44,948 bases of DNA from an uncultured Ruminococcus sp. (GTDB lineage: Bacteria > Bacillota > Clostridia > Oscillospirales > CAG-272). The DNA lies in assembly GCA_902795355.1 (NCBI GenBank), contig CADBKZ010000012.1, forward strand, positions 1 through 44,948, in the 5' to 3' direction. Under the pieces are notes generated by a model. It made no database searches. It was not told the origin of the DNA and saw only the letters and a list, made by a program, of their open reading frames with translations. This document shows, piece by piece, positions 30,578 to 38,792 of this stretch (position 1 is the first letter of the stretch; each line of letters begins with the position of its first letter). A program made the translations under genes and the position numbers.

Positions 30578-31069
30578 ATGAAAAAAGTGGGAATCGTTAT
30601 GGGAAGCGCGAGCGACCTGCCCGTGGTGCAAAAGACGATGGACGCGCTCAAAGCGTTGGGGATTCCCTACGAGGCGCATGTCTATTCGGCGCACCGCACG
30701 CCGGCGCAGGCGGCCGCGTTCGCTTCTTCCGCGCGCGAGAACGGCTTCGGCGTAATCATCGCGGCGGCGGGCATGGCGGCGCACCTCGGCGGGGTACTTG
30801 CATCCATGACCACCCTGCCCGTTATCGGCATTCCCTGCAAGTCGGCCGCGCTGGACGGGATGGACGCGCTTCTCGCCACCGTTCAGATGCCCTCGGGGAT
30901 CCCTGTGGCCACCGTGGCGATTGACGGCGCGACCAACGCGGCTCTGCTTGCCGCCGAAATTCTGGCCGTAACCGACGGGGAGTTGGCGCAAAAGCTGGCC
31001 GACAAGCGCGCGAAGGACGCCGCCGCGGTGCTGGAAAAGGACTGCGCTCTGCAAACGGGAACGCCATAA
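30578..31069 (+). CDS. purE: N5-CAIR mutase
   Basis: 163 aa, class I PurE, rearranging N5-carboxyaminoimidazole ribonucleotide to CAIR. Motifs: MGSASDLPVVQKT, YSAHRTPAQAA and AAAGMAAHLGGVLAS. The start at 30578 follows GAGGA; upstream codons lie in the riboswitch tail. PurK is not seen in the window. Confidence 0.96.
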   Translation: MKKVGIVMGSASDLPVVQKTMDALKALGIPYEAHVYSAHRTPAQAAAFASSARENGFGVIIAAAGMAAHLGGVLASMTTLPVIGIPCKSAALDGMDALLATVQMPSGIPVATVAIDGATNAALLAAEILAVTDGELAQKLADKRAKDAAAVLEKDCALQTGTP

Positions 31070-31083
31070 CAATATTCGTATGC

Positions 31084-31125
31084 TTTGGAGAAAACCGCAA
31101 CGGCTTTCTCCAAACTTATTTTTAG
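31084..31125 (+). terminator. Stem-loop between purE and purF
   Basis: TTTGGAGAAA (31084-31093) pairs with TTTCTCCAAA (31105-31114), with extra inner CCG/CGG pairs, and is followed by CTTATTTTTAG. It could attenuate downstream transcription. Confidence 0.6.
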
Positions 31126-31199
31126 CTATTTCATTCAATAAAAAAGGCGGGGAAGTTTTTCGCCGAGGCCTTTTTGGGAAAAAGGCCGGAAAGGGATTT

Positions 31200-32624
31200 A
31201 TGGGCGGTTTTTTCGGTATGGCGGCGACAAGGGATTGTATCCTCGATGTCTTTTTCGGGGTGGACTACCATTCCCACCTCGGAACGCGGCGCGCGGGCGT
31301 TGCGGCTTACGACGCGGAACTCGGGCTTCAACGGGAGATCCACAACATTGAGAACGCGCCGTTCCGCACCAAGTTTGCCAAACTGCCGGACGAAATGCGC
31401 GGCACGGCGGCCATCGGGTGCATCAGCGATTACGACCCGCAGCCGCTGATCATCCGCTCCAACCTCGGCACGTATGCCATTTGCATGGTTGGGCATGTTG
31501 CAAACGCGGACGCGCTGATTTCCAAATATCTTTCCTCAACCGGCGGGCATTTCAACGCGATGACGGGCGGCCTGATCAACGCAACCGAGCTGGTGGCGGC
31601 GCTGATCAACCAAAAGGGTAGTTTCGCGGAGGGAATCCGGTTTGCGCAAGAGGTCATCGAGGGGAGCGCGTCCATCCTGATTCTGAAAGAGGACGGCGCC
31701 ATTGTGGCGGCGCGCGATCTGGTGGGGCGGCTGCCCGTTCTGATCGGGCGAGGCGCGGATTGCCGCTGCGTTACGTTCGAGTCGTTCGCGTATGAAAAAA
31801 TCGGGTGCGAAGCCGAGCGCGAGCTTGGCCCGGGGGAGATTGTGGAGATCCGCGCAAACGGCATTTCGCAGTTGGCCGCGCCCCTGCAAAAAAAGCGCAT
31901 TTGCGCGTTCCTGTGGTCGTATTACGGGTATCCCACGTCGAATTACGAGGGTGTGAACGTGGAGCTGATGCGGTGCCGCAACGGCGGCATTATGGCCGAG
32001 AACGACGCGGAAGCGGGCAACAATGCGGACGTGGATTACGTTTGCGGCGTTCCCGATTCGGGCACGCCCCATGCCATCGGCTACGCGAACAAAAGCCATA
32101 TTCCGTTCGCGCGGCCCTACATCAAGTATACGCCAACGTGGTCGCGCAGCTTCATGCCAACCAACCAAAGCGCGCGCAACCGGATTGCCAAAATGAAGCA
32201 GATCCCCGTTAAAGAGCTGATCGAGGGCAAGAGCCTGCTGTTTGTGGACGATTCGATCGTTCGCGGCACGCAGCTCAAAGAAACCGTCGATTTTCTCAAC
32301 CGCAACGGCGCAAAGGCCGTTCACATGCGCTCCGCCTGCCCGCCGATCATGTACGGGTGCAAGTATCTCAATTTTTCACGGGCAACCGGCGATATGGAAC
32401 TGATCGCCCGCCGCGTAATGAACGAGCTGGAAGGCGACGAAGCCCTGAACCACATCGACGAGTATTCGGACGGTTCCACCGAACGAGGCAAGAAACTGCG
32501 GCAGGCCATCTGCGAAAAATTCCATTTCGCGTCGCTCGAATTTCAATCGCTCGAGGGCGTCGTCAAGGCCATCGGCATCGACCCCTGCGACCTTTGCACC
32601 TATTGCTGGAACGGGAAAGAGTAA
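31200..32624 (+). CDS. purF: Amidophosphoribosyltransferase, MGGFFG-type variant
   Basis: 474 aa, first committed step of purine synthesis (PRPP plus glutamine to phosphoribosylamine). The start at 31200 after GAAAGGG gives MGGFFGMAATRDCILDVFFG. Classical PurF begins Cys-Gly-x-Phe-Gly; here that N-terminal nucleophile is replaced by Gly and no Cys precedes the FG. The PRPP loop LLFVDDSIVRGTQ, the PDSGTPHAIGYA and YTPTWSRSFMPTNQ segments and the C-terminal CDLCTYC are clear. I recall MGG(F/I)FG starts in other clostridial and Bacteroidetes homologues, so it is likely a family variant. The Cys at residue 13 is a possible alternative nucleophile but this is untested. Confidence 0.92.
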   Translation: MGGFFGMAATRDCILDVFFGVDYHSHLGTRRAGVAAYDAELGLQREIHNIENAPFRTKFAKLPDEMRGTAAIGCISDYDPQPLIIRSNLGTYAICMVGHVANADALISKYLSSTGGHFNAMTGGLINATELVAALINQKGSFAEGIRFAQEVIEGSASILILKEDGAIVAARDLVGRLPVLIGRGADCRCVTFESFAYEKIGCEAERELGPGEIVEIRANGISQLAAPLQKKRICAFLWSYYGYPTSNYEGVNVELMRCRNGGIMAENDAEAGNNADVDYVCGVPDSGTPHAIGYANKSHIPFARPYIKYTPTWSRSFMPTNQSARNRIAKMKQIPVKELIEGKSLLFVDDSIVRGTQLKETVDFLNRNGAKAVHMRSACPPIMYGCKYLNFSRATGDMELIARRVMNELEGDEALNHIDEYSDGSTERGKKLRQAICEKFHFASLEFQSLEGVVKAIGIDPCDLCTYCWNGKE

Positions 32625-32628
32625 CGGT

Positions 32629-32680
32629 TAAGACCTTGGAGAGGGGGCGACCCCTTTTCAGGGAAAATCTGAAAGGAAAA
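32629..32680. repeat. Partial post-stop hairpin between purF and purM
   Basis: TTAAGACCTTGGAGAGGGGG is the usual left part of the post-stop hairpin family, but the right GC-rich arm is missing. CCTTTTCAG...CTGAAAGG forms a small residual stem leading into the purM ribosome-binding site. Confidence 0.55.
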
Positions 32681-32689
32681 AACAGACTT

Positions 32690-33736
32690 ATGAACGAACA
32701 ATCCAAATCCGAAAGTTACGCCGCCGCAGGCGTTGACATTACGGCGGGCTACCGCGCCGTGGAGCTGATGAAGCGGCACATTGCGCGAACGGTCGCCGGC
32801 GGAAAGTCGTCCGACATCGGCGGCTTCGGCGGCCTGTTCGAGCTGGATCTGGCGGGCTACCGCCACCCCGTTCTGGTGTCGGGGACCGACGGCGTGGGAA
32901 CCAAGCTCAAACTCGCGTTTCTTCTGGACAAGCACAACACGGTCGGCATCGATTGCGTGGCCATGTGCGTCAACGACGTAATCTGCTGCGGCGCGAAACC
33001 GCTCTTCTTTCTGGACTATATCGCCTGCGGCAAGAACGTTCCCGAAAAGATCGCCGACATCGTGGCCGGCGTTTGCGAGGGATGCGTGCAGGCGGGGAGC
33101 GAGCTGGTGGGCGGCGAAACCGCCGAAATGCCCGGGTTCTATCCCATCGACGAATACGACCTTGCGGGCTTTTCGGTGGGCATTGTGGAAAAGGAAAAGG
33201 TGATTGACAAAAACCGCATGCGGGCGGGCGACGTGATGATCGCGCTTCCGTCCTCGGGCGTTCATTCCAACGGGTTTTCGCTCGTTCGCAAGGTGTTCGA
33301 CGTGGAGCATGCCGACCTGACCGCCCCCGTTGCGGCTCTCGGCGGCAAGTCGCTCGGCGAGGTTTTGCTGACGCCGACGAAAATTTACGTCAAACCCATG
33401 CTCGCGCTGTTCGGGGAAGTGACCGTCAAGGGCGTTTCGCATATCACGGGCGGCGGGTTCTACGAAAACATGCCGCGCTCGCTCCCCGCGGGGCTGGGCG
33501 TGGAGATCCGGCGCGCGGACGTGCGCGTGCTGCCCATTTTCGATCTGATTCAGAAAACGGGGAACATCCCCGAGCGCGATATGTTCAACACGTTCAACAT
33601 GGGCGTGGGCATGAGCGTTGTGGTGGCGCCCGAGGACGCCGACCGCGCGCTGGAAATCCTGCGCGCGAACGGCGAGGACGCTTACACCGTCGGCAGGATT
33701 GTTGAGACCGGCGGCGAGAGGATCCGGATATGCTGA
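32690..33736 (+). CDS. purM: Phosphoribosylformylglycinamidine cyclo-ligase
   Basis: 348 aa, converting FGAM to AIR with ATP. Starts at 32690 behind AAAGGA. Motifs: YAAAGVDITAGYRAVELMK, GTDGVGTKLKLAF, DCVAMCVNDVICCGAKPLFF, GGETAEMPGFY, LPSSGVHSNGFSL and HITGGGFYENMPR. The end overlaps the FNT gene by 7 bp. Confidence 0.97.
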   Translation: MNEQSKSESYAAAGVDITAGYRAVELMKRHIARTVAGGKSSDIGGFGGLFELDLAGYRHPVLVSGTDGVGTKLKLAFLLDKHNTVGIDCVAMCVNDVICCGAKPLFFLDYIACGKNVPEKIADIVAGVCEGCVQAGSELVGGETAEMPGFYPIDEYDLAGFSVGIVEKEKVIDKNRMRAGDVMIALPSSGVHSNGFSLVRKVFDVEHADLTAPVAALGGKSLGEVLLTPTKIYVKPMLALFGEVTVKGVSHITGGGFYENMPRSLPAGLGVEIRRADVRVLPIFDLIQKTGNIPERDMFNTFNMGVGMSVVVAPEDADRALEILRANGEDAYTVGRIVETGGERIRIC

Positions 33737-34344
33737 AACGAACATTGAGCGGCGTTTGCGCGGGGATCCTGATCGCCATCGGCGGCTGTGTGTACCTCGC
33801 GTGCGACAACAGATATGCGGGGGCCGTTCTTTTCTCGGTGGCGTTGCTCTGCATTTGCTACAAGGGCTACGGGCTGTTTACGGGCAAGGTTGGTTTCATG
33901 CCCGAAAAATACGATCGCGACGCTTGGGAAGTGCTGCTGGCGGCCCTGCTCGGAAACGCGATCGGCACCTTTGCCTGCGGCTATGCCGTCCGCTTCGGCA
34001 TGCCCGCGCTGGGGAACGCGGCGGAGATCCTCTGTCAGGGAAAACTCGATTCGCAATCCTTCCCGCAAACGCTCCTGCGCGCGGTGTTCTGCGGGGTGTT
34101 GATGTACCTTGCCGTCAGCATTTTCCGCGACCATAAAACCCCCGTCGGCATTCTGTTCTGCATTCCCGTGTTCATCCTTTCGGGGTTTGAACACTCCATT
34201 GCCGATTGCTTCTATTTCGCGGCCTCGGGCATTGTTTCGTGGCGCGCCTGCGGCTTTCTTTGGACGGTGATCCTCGGCAACTCCTTGGGCGGGGTTCTCC
34301 TGCCCCTGCTCGGAAAAATCGGAAAAAAGGAGAAACAGGCATGA
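33730..34344 (+). CDS. FNT-family formate/nitrite-type transporter (short form)
   Basis: The 204-aa protein is predicted to have five to six TM helices. The FNT-like landmarks are LFSVALLCICYKGYGLFTGKVGFM (TM2, where FocA has ELFTGN), the CGVLMYLAVSIFRD block after TM4, and FILSGFEHSIADCFYFA, matching the SGFEHSVANM region whose His is central to FocA gating. It is ~70 residues shorter than FocA, mostly through reduced termini. It sits between purM and purN with overlaps on both sides (7 and 4 bp), so it is part of the purine operon. With fhs at the end, formate uptake for 10-formyl-THF is the natural reading; efflux or another anion is possible. Confidence 0.82.
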   Translation: MLKRTLSGVCAGILIAIGGCVYLACDNRYAGAVLFSVALLCICYKGYGLFTGKVGFMPEKYDRDAWEVLLAALLGNAIGTFACGYAVRFGMPALGNAAEILCQGKLDSQSFPQTLLRAVFCGVLMYLAVSIFRDHKTPVGILFCIPVFILSGFEHSIADCFYFAASGIVSWRACGFLWTVILGNSLGGVLLPLLGKIGKKEKQA

Positions 34345-34946
34345 AAAAAGCCAACATTGCGGTGTTCGTTTCGGGCGGCGGAACCAATCTGCAAGCCTTA
34401 ATCAACGCCGAGGCGCGCGGCGACCTGCCCAGCGGGCGGCTCGCCTTGGTGGTTTCAAGCAAGTCCGGCGTTTACGCGCTCGAACGCGCCGAACAGGCGG
34501 GGATCCCCGCGGTCGTCGTCCCGCGCAAAACCTGCGCCGGACAAGCCGAGTTCGAGGCGCGCATTTCGGCGGCGTTGGAAGAATATCGCATCGATCTGAT
34601 CGTTCTTGCGGGCTTTCTCTCCATCCTCTCGGCGGATTTCACCCGCCGCTGGCCCGAGCGGATCATCAATGTGCATCCCTCTTTAATCCCGTCCTTCTGC
34701 GGGCAGGGCTTTTACGGGCTGAAAGTGCATGAAGAGGCCTTGAAGCGCGGGGTAAAGGTGACCGGCGCAACCGTTCATTTTGTCAATGAAATTCCCGACG
34801 GCGGGCGCATCCTCTTGCAAAAAGCCGTTGACGTCCTGCCGGACGACACGCCCGAAACCCTGCAACGCCGCGTAATGGAGCAGGCCGAATGGCAGCTTCT
34901 CCCCGCCGCCGCCGAGCTGGTGGCAAGAGAGCTGGTTGGGGAATAA
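34341..34946 (+). CDS. purN: Phosphoribosylglycinamide formyltransferase (10-formyl-THF)
   Basis: 201 aa, transferring formyl from 10-formyl-THF to GAR. Start at 34341 behind AAAAGGAG with an ATGA overlap. Motifs: VFVSGGGTNLQALI, INVHPSLIPSF (Asn and His of the active site), GATVHFVNEIPDGG (Asp). It links the purine operon to the folate pool read by the riboswitch. Confidence 0.97.
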   Translation: MKKANIAVFVSGGGTNLQALINAEARGDLPSGRLALVVSSKSGVYALERAEQAGIPAVVVPRKTCAGQAEFEARISAALEEYRIDLIVLAGFLSILSADFTRRWPERIINVHPSLIPSFCGQGFYGLKVHEEALKRGVKVTGATVHFVNEIPDGGRILLQKAVDVLPDDTPETLQRRVMEQAEWQLLPAAAELVARELVGE

Positions 34947-34998
34947 AACCCCCTTTTTCGCGAAAAAAGTTAAAGAATAAAAATAAAGGAGAACCGGA

Positions 34999-35718
34999 AT
35001 GGAAATCTACAAAATCAACGACATCGGAGAGCTGATCGCGGGCAACCCCTATGTGGGTCGCGGCATTGTGGTCGGCAAAAGCGCGGACGGCAAAAACGCC
35101 GTTTCGGCATATTTCATCATGGGGCGCAGCGCCAACAGCCGCAACCGCGTGTTCGCCGCGCGGGACGGCGCAATTTTTACCGAACCGTTCGACGCTTCCA
35201 AAGTGGAAGATCCGAGCCTGATTATTTACGCGGCGGTTCGCGAGTACCGGAACAACCTCGTTGTTACCAACGGCGACCAGACCGACACCATTGTGGCGGG
35301 TCTCCAAGCGGGAAAAACCTTTGAAGCCGCGCTCGAATCCCGTTGCTTCGAGCCGGACGCCCCCAACTTTACCCCCCGCATCAGTGCCATGCTGACCTTT
35401 GCGGACGGCGATTTTACCTACCGCATGAGCATTCTGAAAAGCATTGACGCCAAGGGGAGCGCGTGCGCGCGGTACGCGTTCGCTTATCCGTCCGCCGCGG
35501 GGCTCGGCCATTTCATCCATACCTATGTAACCGACGGGAACCCCATTCCCACCTTTCAGGGCGAGCCGGAGCGCGTGGCCGTCCCCGACCGCATCGACGA
35601 CCTGACCCAAACCCTTTGGAACGCGCTCGACGCCGACAACAAAATTTCGCTTTACGTTCAATACCGCAACCTTTCCACAGGCAAAACCGAAACAAGAATC
35701 GTCAATAAGAATCAGTAA
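34999..35718 (+). CDS. purO: IMP cyclohydrolase, PurO type
   Basis: 239 aa. It closes FAICAR to IMP, a job normally done by the N-terminal domain of PurH, which is missing here. The sequence matches the archaeal-type PurO/IMP_cyclohyd family: GNPYVGRGIVVGKSADGKN, YFIMGRSANSRNRVF, ALESRCFEPDAPNFTPRISA. Start follows AAGGAG. It is followed by two large hairpins and then the stand-alone AICAR formyltransferase. Confidence 0.92.
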   Translation: MEIYKINDIGELIAGNPYVGRGIVVGKSADGKNAVSAYFIMGRSANSRNRVFAARDGAIFTEPFDASKVEDPSLIIYAAVREYRNNLVVTNGDQTDTIVAGLQAGKTFEAALESRCFEPDAPNFTPRISAMLTFADGDFTYRMSILKSIDAKGSACARYAFAYPSAAGLGHFIHTYVTDGNPIPTFQGEPERVAVPDRIDDLTQTLWNALDADNKISLYVQYRNLSTGKTETRIVNKNQ

Positions 35719-35723
35719 GACCT

Positions 35724-35772
35724 CGGAGAGGGGGAACCCCTTTTTCGCGAAAAAGGGGTTCCCCCCTCTCCG
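35724..35772. repeat. Post-stop hairpin after purO
   Basis: A ~24-bp stem centred on TTCGCGAA (one bulged C), preceded by TAAGACCT. It is inside the purine cluster, so it is not a simple end-of-operon terminator. Confidence 0.7.
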
Positions 35773-35845
35773 AACCTCTTCCTCTTCCCGAAAAAGCAAA
35801 CGCAAAACGCAAAAATAAATTTCCCCTGCCATAAACCCATTTTTC

Positions 35846-35919
35846 AAAAGTTTTTGAAAGGAGATGGGGGCTTGGGGGAAGGGGAAAACTTTTTGAGAAA
35901 AGTTTTCCCCTTCCCCCAA
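35846..35919. repeat. Hairpin element directly upstream of the AICAR formyltransferase gene
   Basis: AAAAGTTTTTGAAAGGAG leads into a perfect 22-bp stem (35872-35893 with 35898-35919, loop TGAG). The pattern repeats the element before tpiA. The AAAGGAG here is the only SD-like sequence upstream of the next start, but is 77 nt away from the ATG. Confidence 0.75.
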
Positions 35920-35940
35920 TGGCTCCCCCAAACACCACCC

Positions 35941-37125
35941 ATGAAAGAATTTGAACTGAAATACGGCTGCAACCCGAACCAGAAACCCTCGAAGATCTAC
36001 ATGCGCGACGGCTCCGACCTGCCCATCGAAATTCTCTCGGGCAAGCCCGGGTACATCAATTTTCTGGACGCGTTCAACTCTTGGCAGCTCGTCAAGGAGC
36101 TGAAAGAGGCCACGGGGCTTCCCGCGGTCACGTCGTTCAAGCATGTCAGCCCCACGTCGGCGGCGGTCGGCATTCCGCTTTCCGCAACGCTGAAAAAAGC
36201 CTGCTTTGTGGACGACATCGAAGGGTTGGACGAAAGCCCCGTCGCCTGCGCCTACGCCCGCGCCCGCGGCACCGACCGCATGTGCAGTTTCGGCGATTGG
36301 GTCGCGTTTTCGGACAAAGTGGACGTGACCTCGGCCAAAATGCTCAAACGCGAGGTGTCCGACGGCGTGATCGCGCCGGACTACGACCCCGAAGCCCTTG
36401 AAATTCTGAAAACCAAGCGGAAGGGGAACTACAACATCGTCAGAATCGACCCGAACTACATCCCCGAGGAGCAGGAAGAAAAGCAGGTGTTCGGCATTAC
36501 GTTCCGTCAGGGGCGCAACAACTTCAAAATCAACCGCGAGTTGCTCGCAAACCTTGTCACCGAGAACAAAAACCTGCCCGAGGGCGCGATCCGCGATCTG
36601 ATCGTCGCGCTCATCACGCTCAAATACACGCAGTCCAACTCGGTCTGCTACGCGGTGGACGGACAGGCCATCGGCGTTGGCGCGGGTCAGCAATCCCGCA
36701 TCCACTGCACGCGCTTGGCCGGCTCCAAAGCCGACACATGGTTCCTGCGCCAGCATGAAAAGGTGCTGAATCTGCCGTTCCTGCCCTCGCTCGGCCGCCC
36801 CGACCGCGACAACGTGATCGACGGCTACATCAACCGCAACGAAGAGGACGTGACCGCCGACGGCAATTGGCAGAAATACTTTACCGAACAGCCCGCCCCC
36901 TTTACCGACGCGGAGCAGAGAGCCTACCTTGATACAATTGACGGCGTTTCCCTCGGCTCGGACGCGTTCTTCCCGTTCAGCGACAACATCGAGCGCGCGA
37001 AGAAAAGCGGCGTGCGGTACATTGCCGAGCCGGGCGGCTCCATTCGCGACGACCTTGTAATTGATTGCGCGAACCGCTACGGCATGGCCATGGCCTTTAC
37101 GGGCATGCGCCTGTTCCACCATTAA
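35941..37125 (+). CDS. purH: Stand-alone AICAR formyltransferase (PurH C-terminal domain type)
   Basis: 394 aa. It formylates AICAR with 10-formyl-THF. FELKYGCNPNQKPSKIYMR, TSFKHVSPTSAAVG (the KH catalytic region), EVSDGVIAPDYDPEALEIL, LKYTQSNSVCYAVDGQAIGV and the AEPGGSIRDDLVIDCA end are diagnostic. The MGS-like IMP cyclohydrolase domain of classic bifunctional PurH is absent and supplied by purO. The ATG at 35941 has no SD close by; an in-frame TTG at 35854 would add 29 residues of translated hairpin and is less likely. Confidence 0.94.
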   Translation: MKEFELKYGCNPNQKPSKIYMRDGSDLPIEILSGKPGYINFLDAFNSWQLVKELKEATGLPAVTSFKHVSPTSAAVGIPLSATLKKACFVDDIEGLDESPVACAYARARGTDRMCSFGDWVAFSDKVDVTSAKMLKREVSDGVIAPDYDPEALEILKTKRKGNYNIVRIDPNYIPEEQEEKQVFGITFRQGRNNFKINRELLANLVTENKNLPEGAIRDLIVALITLKYTQSNSVCYAVDGQAIGVGAGQQSRIHCTRLAGSKADTWFLRQHEKVLNLPFLPSLGRPDRDNVIDGYINRNEEDVTADGNWQKYFTEQPAPFTDAEQRAYLDTIDGVSLGSDAFFPFSDNIERAKKSGVRYIAEPGGSIRDDLVIDCANRYGMAMAFTGMRLFHH

Positions 37126-37154
37126 GCGTCCGGTCGCGTGGAGAGGTGTCACAT

Positions 37155-38423
37155 ATGAAACTGATGGTAATCGGCGGGGGCGGCAGAGAGCATGCCATCA
37201 TCCGCAAGCTGAAAGAAAATCCGCAGGTCGAGGCGATCTACGCGCTCCCCGGGAACGGCGGAATGCGCGGCGACGCGGTTTGCGTCAACATCGGTGCAAA
37301 GGACATTGCGGGCATGGCGGCGTTCGCCGCGGAGAAGGGCATTGACTATGCCGTGGTCGCGCCAGACGACCCGCTGGCGCTCGGCGCGGTGGACGCGCTG
37401 GAAGCCGCGGGAATCCCCTGCTTCGGCCCGCGCGCGAACGCGGCGGTAATCGAGGGGAGCAAGGTGTTCGCCAAAAACCTGATGAAAAAATACGGCATTC
37501 CCACGGCGGCCTACGAAACCTTTGACGATTTTTCCGCCGCGCTCGAATATCTCAAACGCGCGTCCTATCCCATCGTTATCAAAGCGGACGGTCTCGCGCT
37601 CGGCAAGGGAGTGGTAATCCCCGCAACCTACCAAGAGGCCGAGGCCGCGCTCTCGTCCATCATGCTCGAAAAGAAGTTCGGCGCGAGCGGCGACCGCATT
37701 GTGGTGGAAGAATTTCTGGAAGGCCCCGAGGTTTCGGTCCTCGCGTTTACGGACGGAAAAACGGTCAAGCCCATGGTCTCTTCCATGGATCATAAGCGCG
37801 TGGGCGACGGCGACGTCGGCCCCAACACGGGCGGTATGGGCACGGTCGCGCCCAACCCGTACTACACGGAAGCGGTGGCCGAACGCTGCATGCGGGAAAT
37901 CTTTCTGCCAACGATCCGCGCCATGAACGCCGAGGGCCGCCCGTTCCGCGGCTGCCTCTATTTCGGGCTGATGCTTACGAAAGACGGCCCGAAAGTGATC
38001 GAATACAACTGCCGCTTCGGCGACCCCGAAACGCAGGTGGTTCTGCCGCTTTTGGAAAGCGACCTGCTCACGGTGATGCAGGCTACCACCCGCGGCACGC
38101 TCGCCGAAACCGAGGTAAAGTTTGCCGCAAAGCACGCCTGCTGCGTGGTGCTGGCTTCGGGCGGATACCCGAACGCCTATGAAACCGGCAAAGAGATTTC
38201 GGTTCCCGCCGACGTGCTTCCGCATGTTTATTTCGCGGGCGCAAAGACGACCGAAAACGACCGCCTTGTTACGTCCGGCGGCCGCGTCCTTGGCGTTGTG
38301 GCCGTTGCCGATACCCTTGCGGGCGCGATCGAACAGGCCTATTCCCGCGCCGACCGGATTTCTTTTGACGGCAAGTATTGCCGCCGCGACATCGGCGCAA
38401 GGGCGTTAAAGGCGGGAAAGTAA
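37155..38423 (+). CDS. purD: Phosphoribosylamine-glycine ligase
   Basis: 422 aa ATP-grasp enzyme making GAR. Motifs: MVIGGGGREHAII, LPGNGGM, YPIVIKADGLALGKGVV, HKRVGDGDVGPNTGGMG and YNCRFGDPETQVVLP. Start after GAGAGGTG, 29 bp after purH. Confidence 0.97.
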   Translation: MKLMVIGGGGREHAIIRKLKENPQVEAIYALPGNGGMRGDAVCVNIGAKDIAGMAAFAAEKGIDYAVVAPDDPLALGAVDALEAAGIPCFGPRANAAVIEGSKVFAKNLMKKYGIPTAAYETFDDFSAALEYLKRASYPIVIKADGLALGKGVVIPATYQEAEAALSSIMLEKKFGASGDRIVVEEFLEGPEVSVLAFTDGKTVKPMVSSMDHKRVGDGDVGPNTGGMGTVAPNPYYTEAVAERCMREIFLPTIRAMNAEGRPFRGCLYFGLMLTKDGPKVIEYNCRFGDPETQVVLPLLESDLLTVMQATTRGTLAETEVKFAAKHACCVVLASGGYPNAYETGKEISVPADVLPHVYFAGAKTTENDRLVTSGGRVLGVVAVADTLAGAIEQAYSRADRISFDGKYCRRDIGARALKAGK

Positions 38424-38459
38424 CCGCTGGGGAAGGGCTTTGAGGGAAAGACATTGGGG

Positions 38460-38521
38460 AAAGACCTTGGGAAAGGGGGAAACTCCTTTTTCGCGAAAAG
38501 CCGTTTCCCCCTTTCCCAAAC
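38460..38521. repeat. Post-stop hairpin after purD
   Basis: Preceded by AAAGACCTT. Outer arms TTGGGAAAGGGGGAAA and TTTCCCCCTTTCCCAA are perfect (16 bp), with an imperfect centre around TTCGCGAA. Confidence 0.65.
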
Positions 38522-38576
38522 CCTTACCCCTTTCCCCAAAAAGCGTCCGCGGGGAAAAGGATGTTTGCAAACAGCG

Positions 38577-38770
38577 GGAAGCCGCTCGCCCTACAGGAAT
38601 AATGTACGATTCATAAAGAAATGTATATCTATGTGCAGAACCTCTTATGCGTTATGCGTGAAAGTTCTTTTGCCTACTTTTCTTTCAAGAAAAGTAGGTG
38701 CGTGAAAGCTCTTTTTGCGGCGTTTCCGCAGGAAATGCTTTTTTATCTCACGAGAAAAAGAAGGATCATC
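38577..38770. repeat. Left inverted copy of the CACGCATAAGAG repeat flanking purL-fhs
   Basis: CGCCCTACAGGAATAATGTA, a TATATCTATGTGCAGAACCT block, TTATGCGTTATGCGTGAAAG, CCTACTTTTCTTTCAAGAAA and a GCAGGAAATGCTTTTT stretch appear in this order. They recur in inverse orientation at 44277-44523. No gene; no purL promoter is obvious. Confidence 0.75.
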
Positions 38771-38792
38771 TCTTGACTTTTAAGGAGCGGTT

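Noticed and set aside
31080..31199. Longer PurF N-terminus carrying a catalytic Cys
   Set aside because: The 40 extra in-frame codons contain no Cys-Gly-x-Phe-Gly motif and lie over a terminator-like stem; the ribosome-binding site favours 31200.
34783..37152. Long minus-strand open frame (789 codons) opposite purN-purO-purH
   Set aside because: It spans several real genes and intergenic hairpins; composition is typical of antisense frames.
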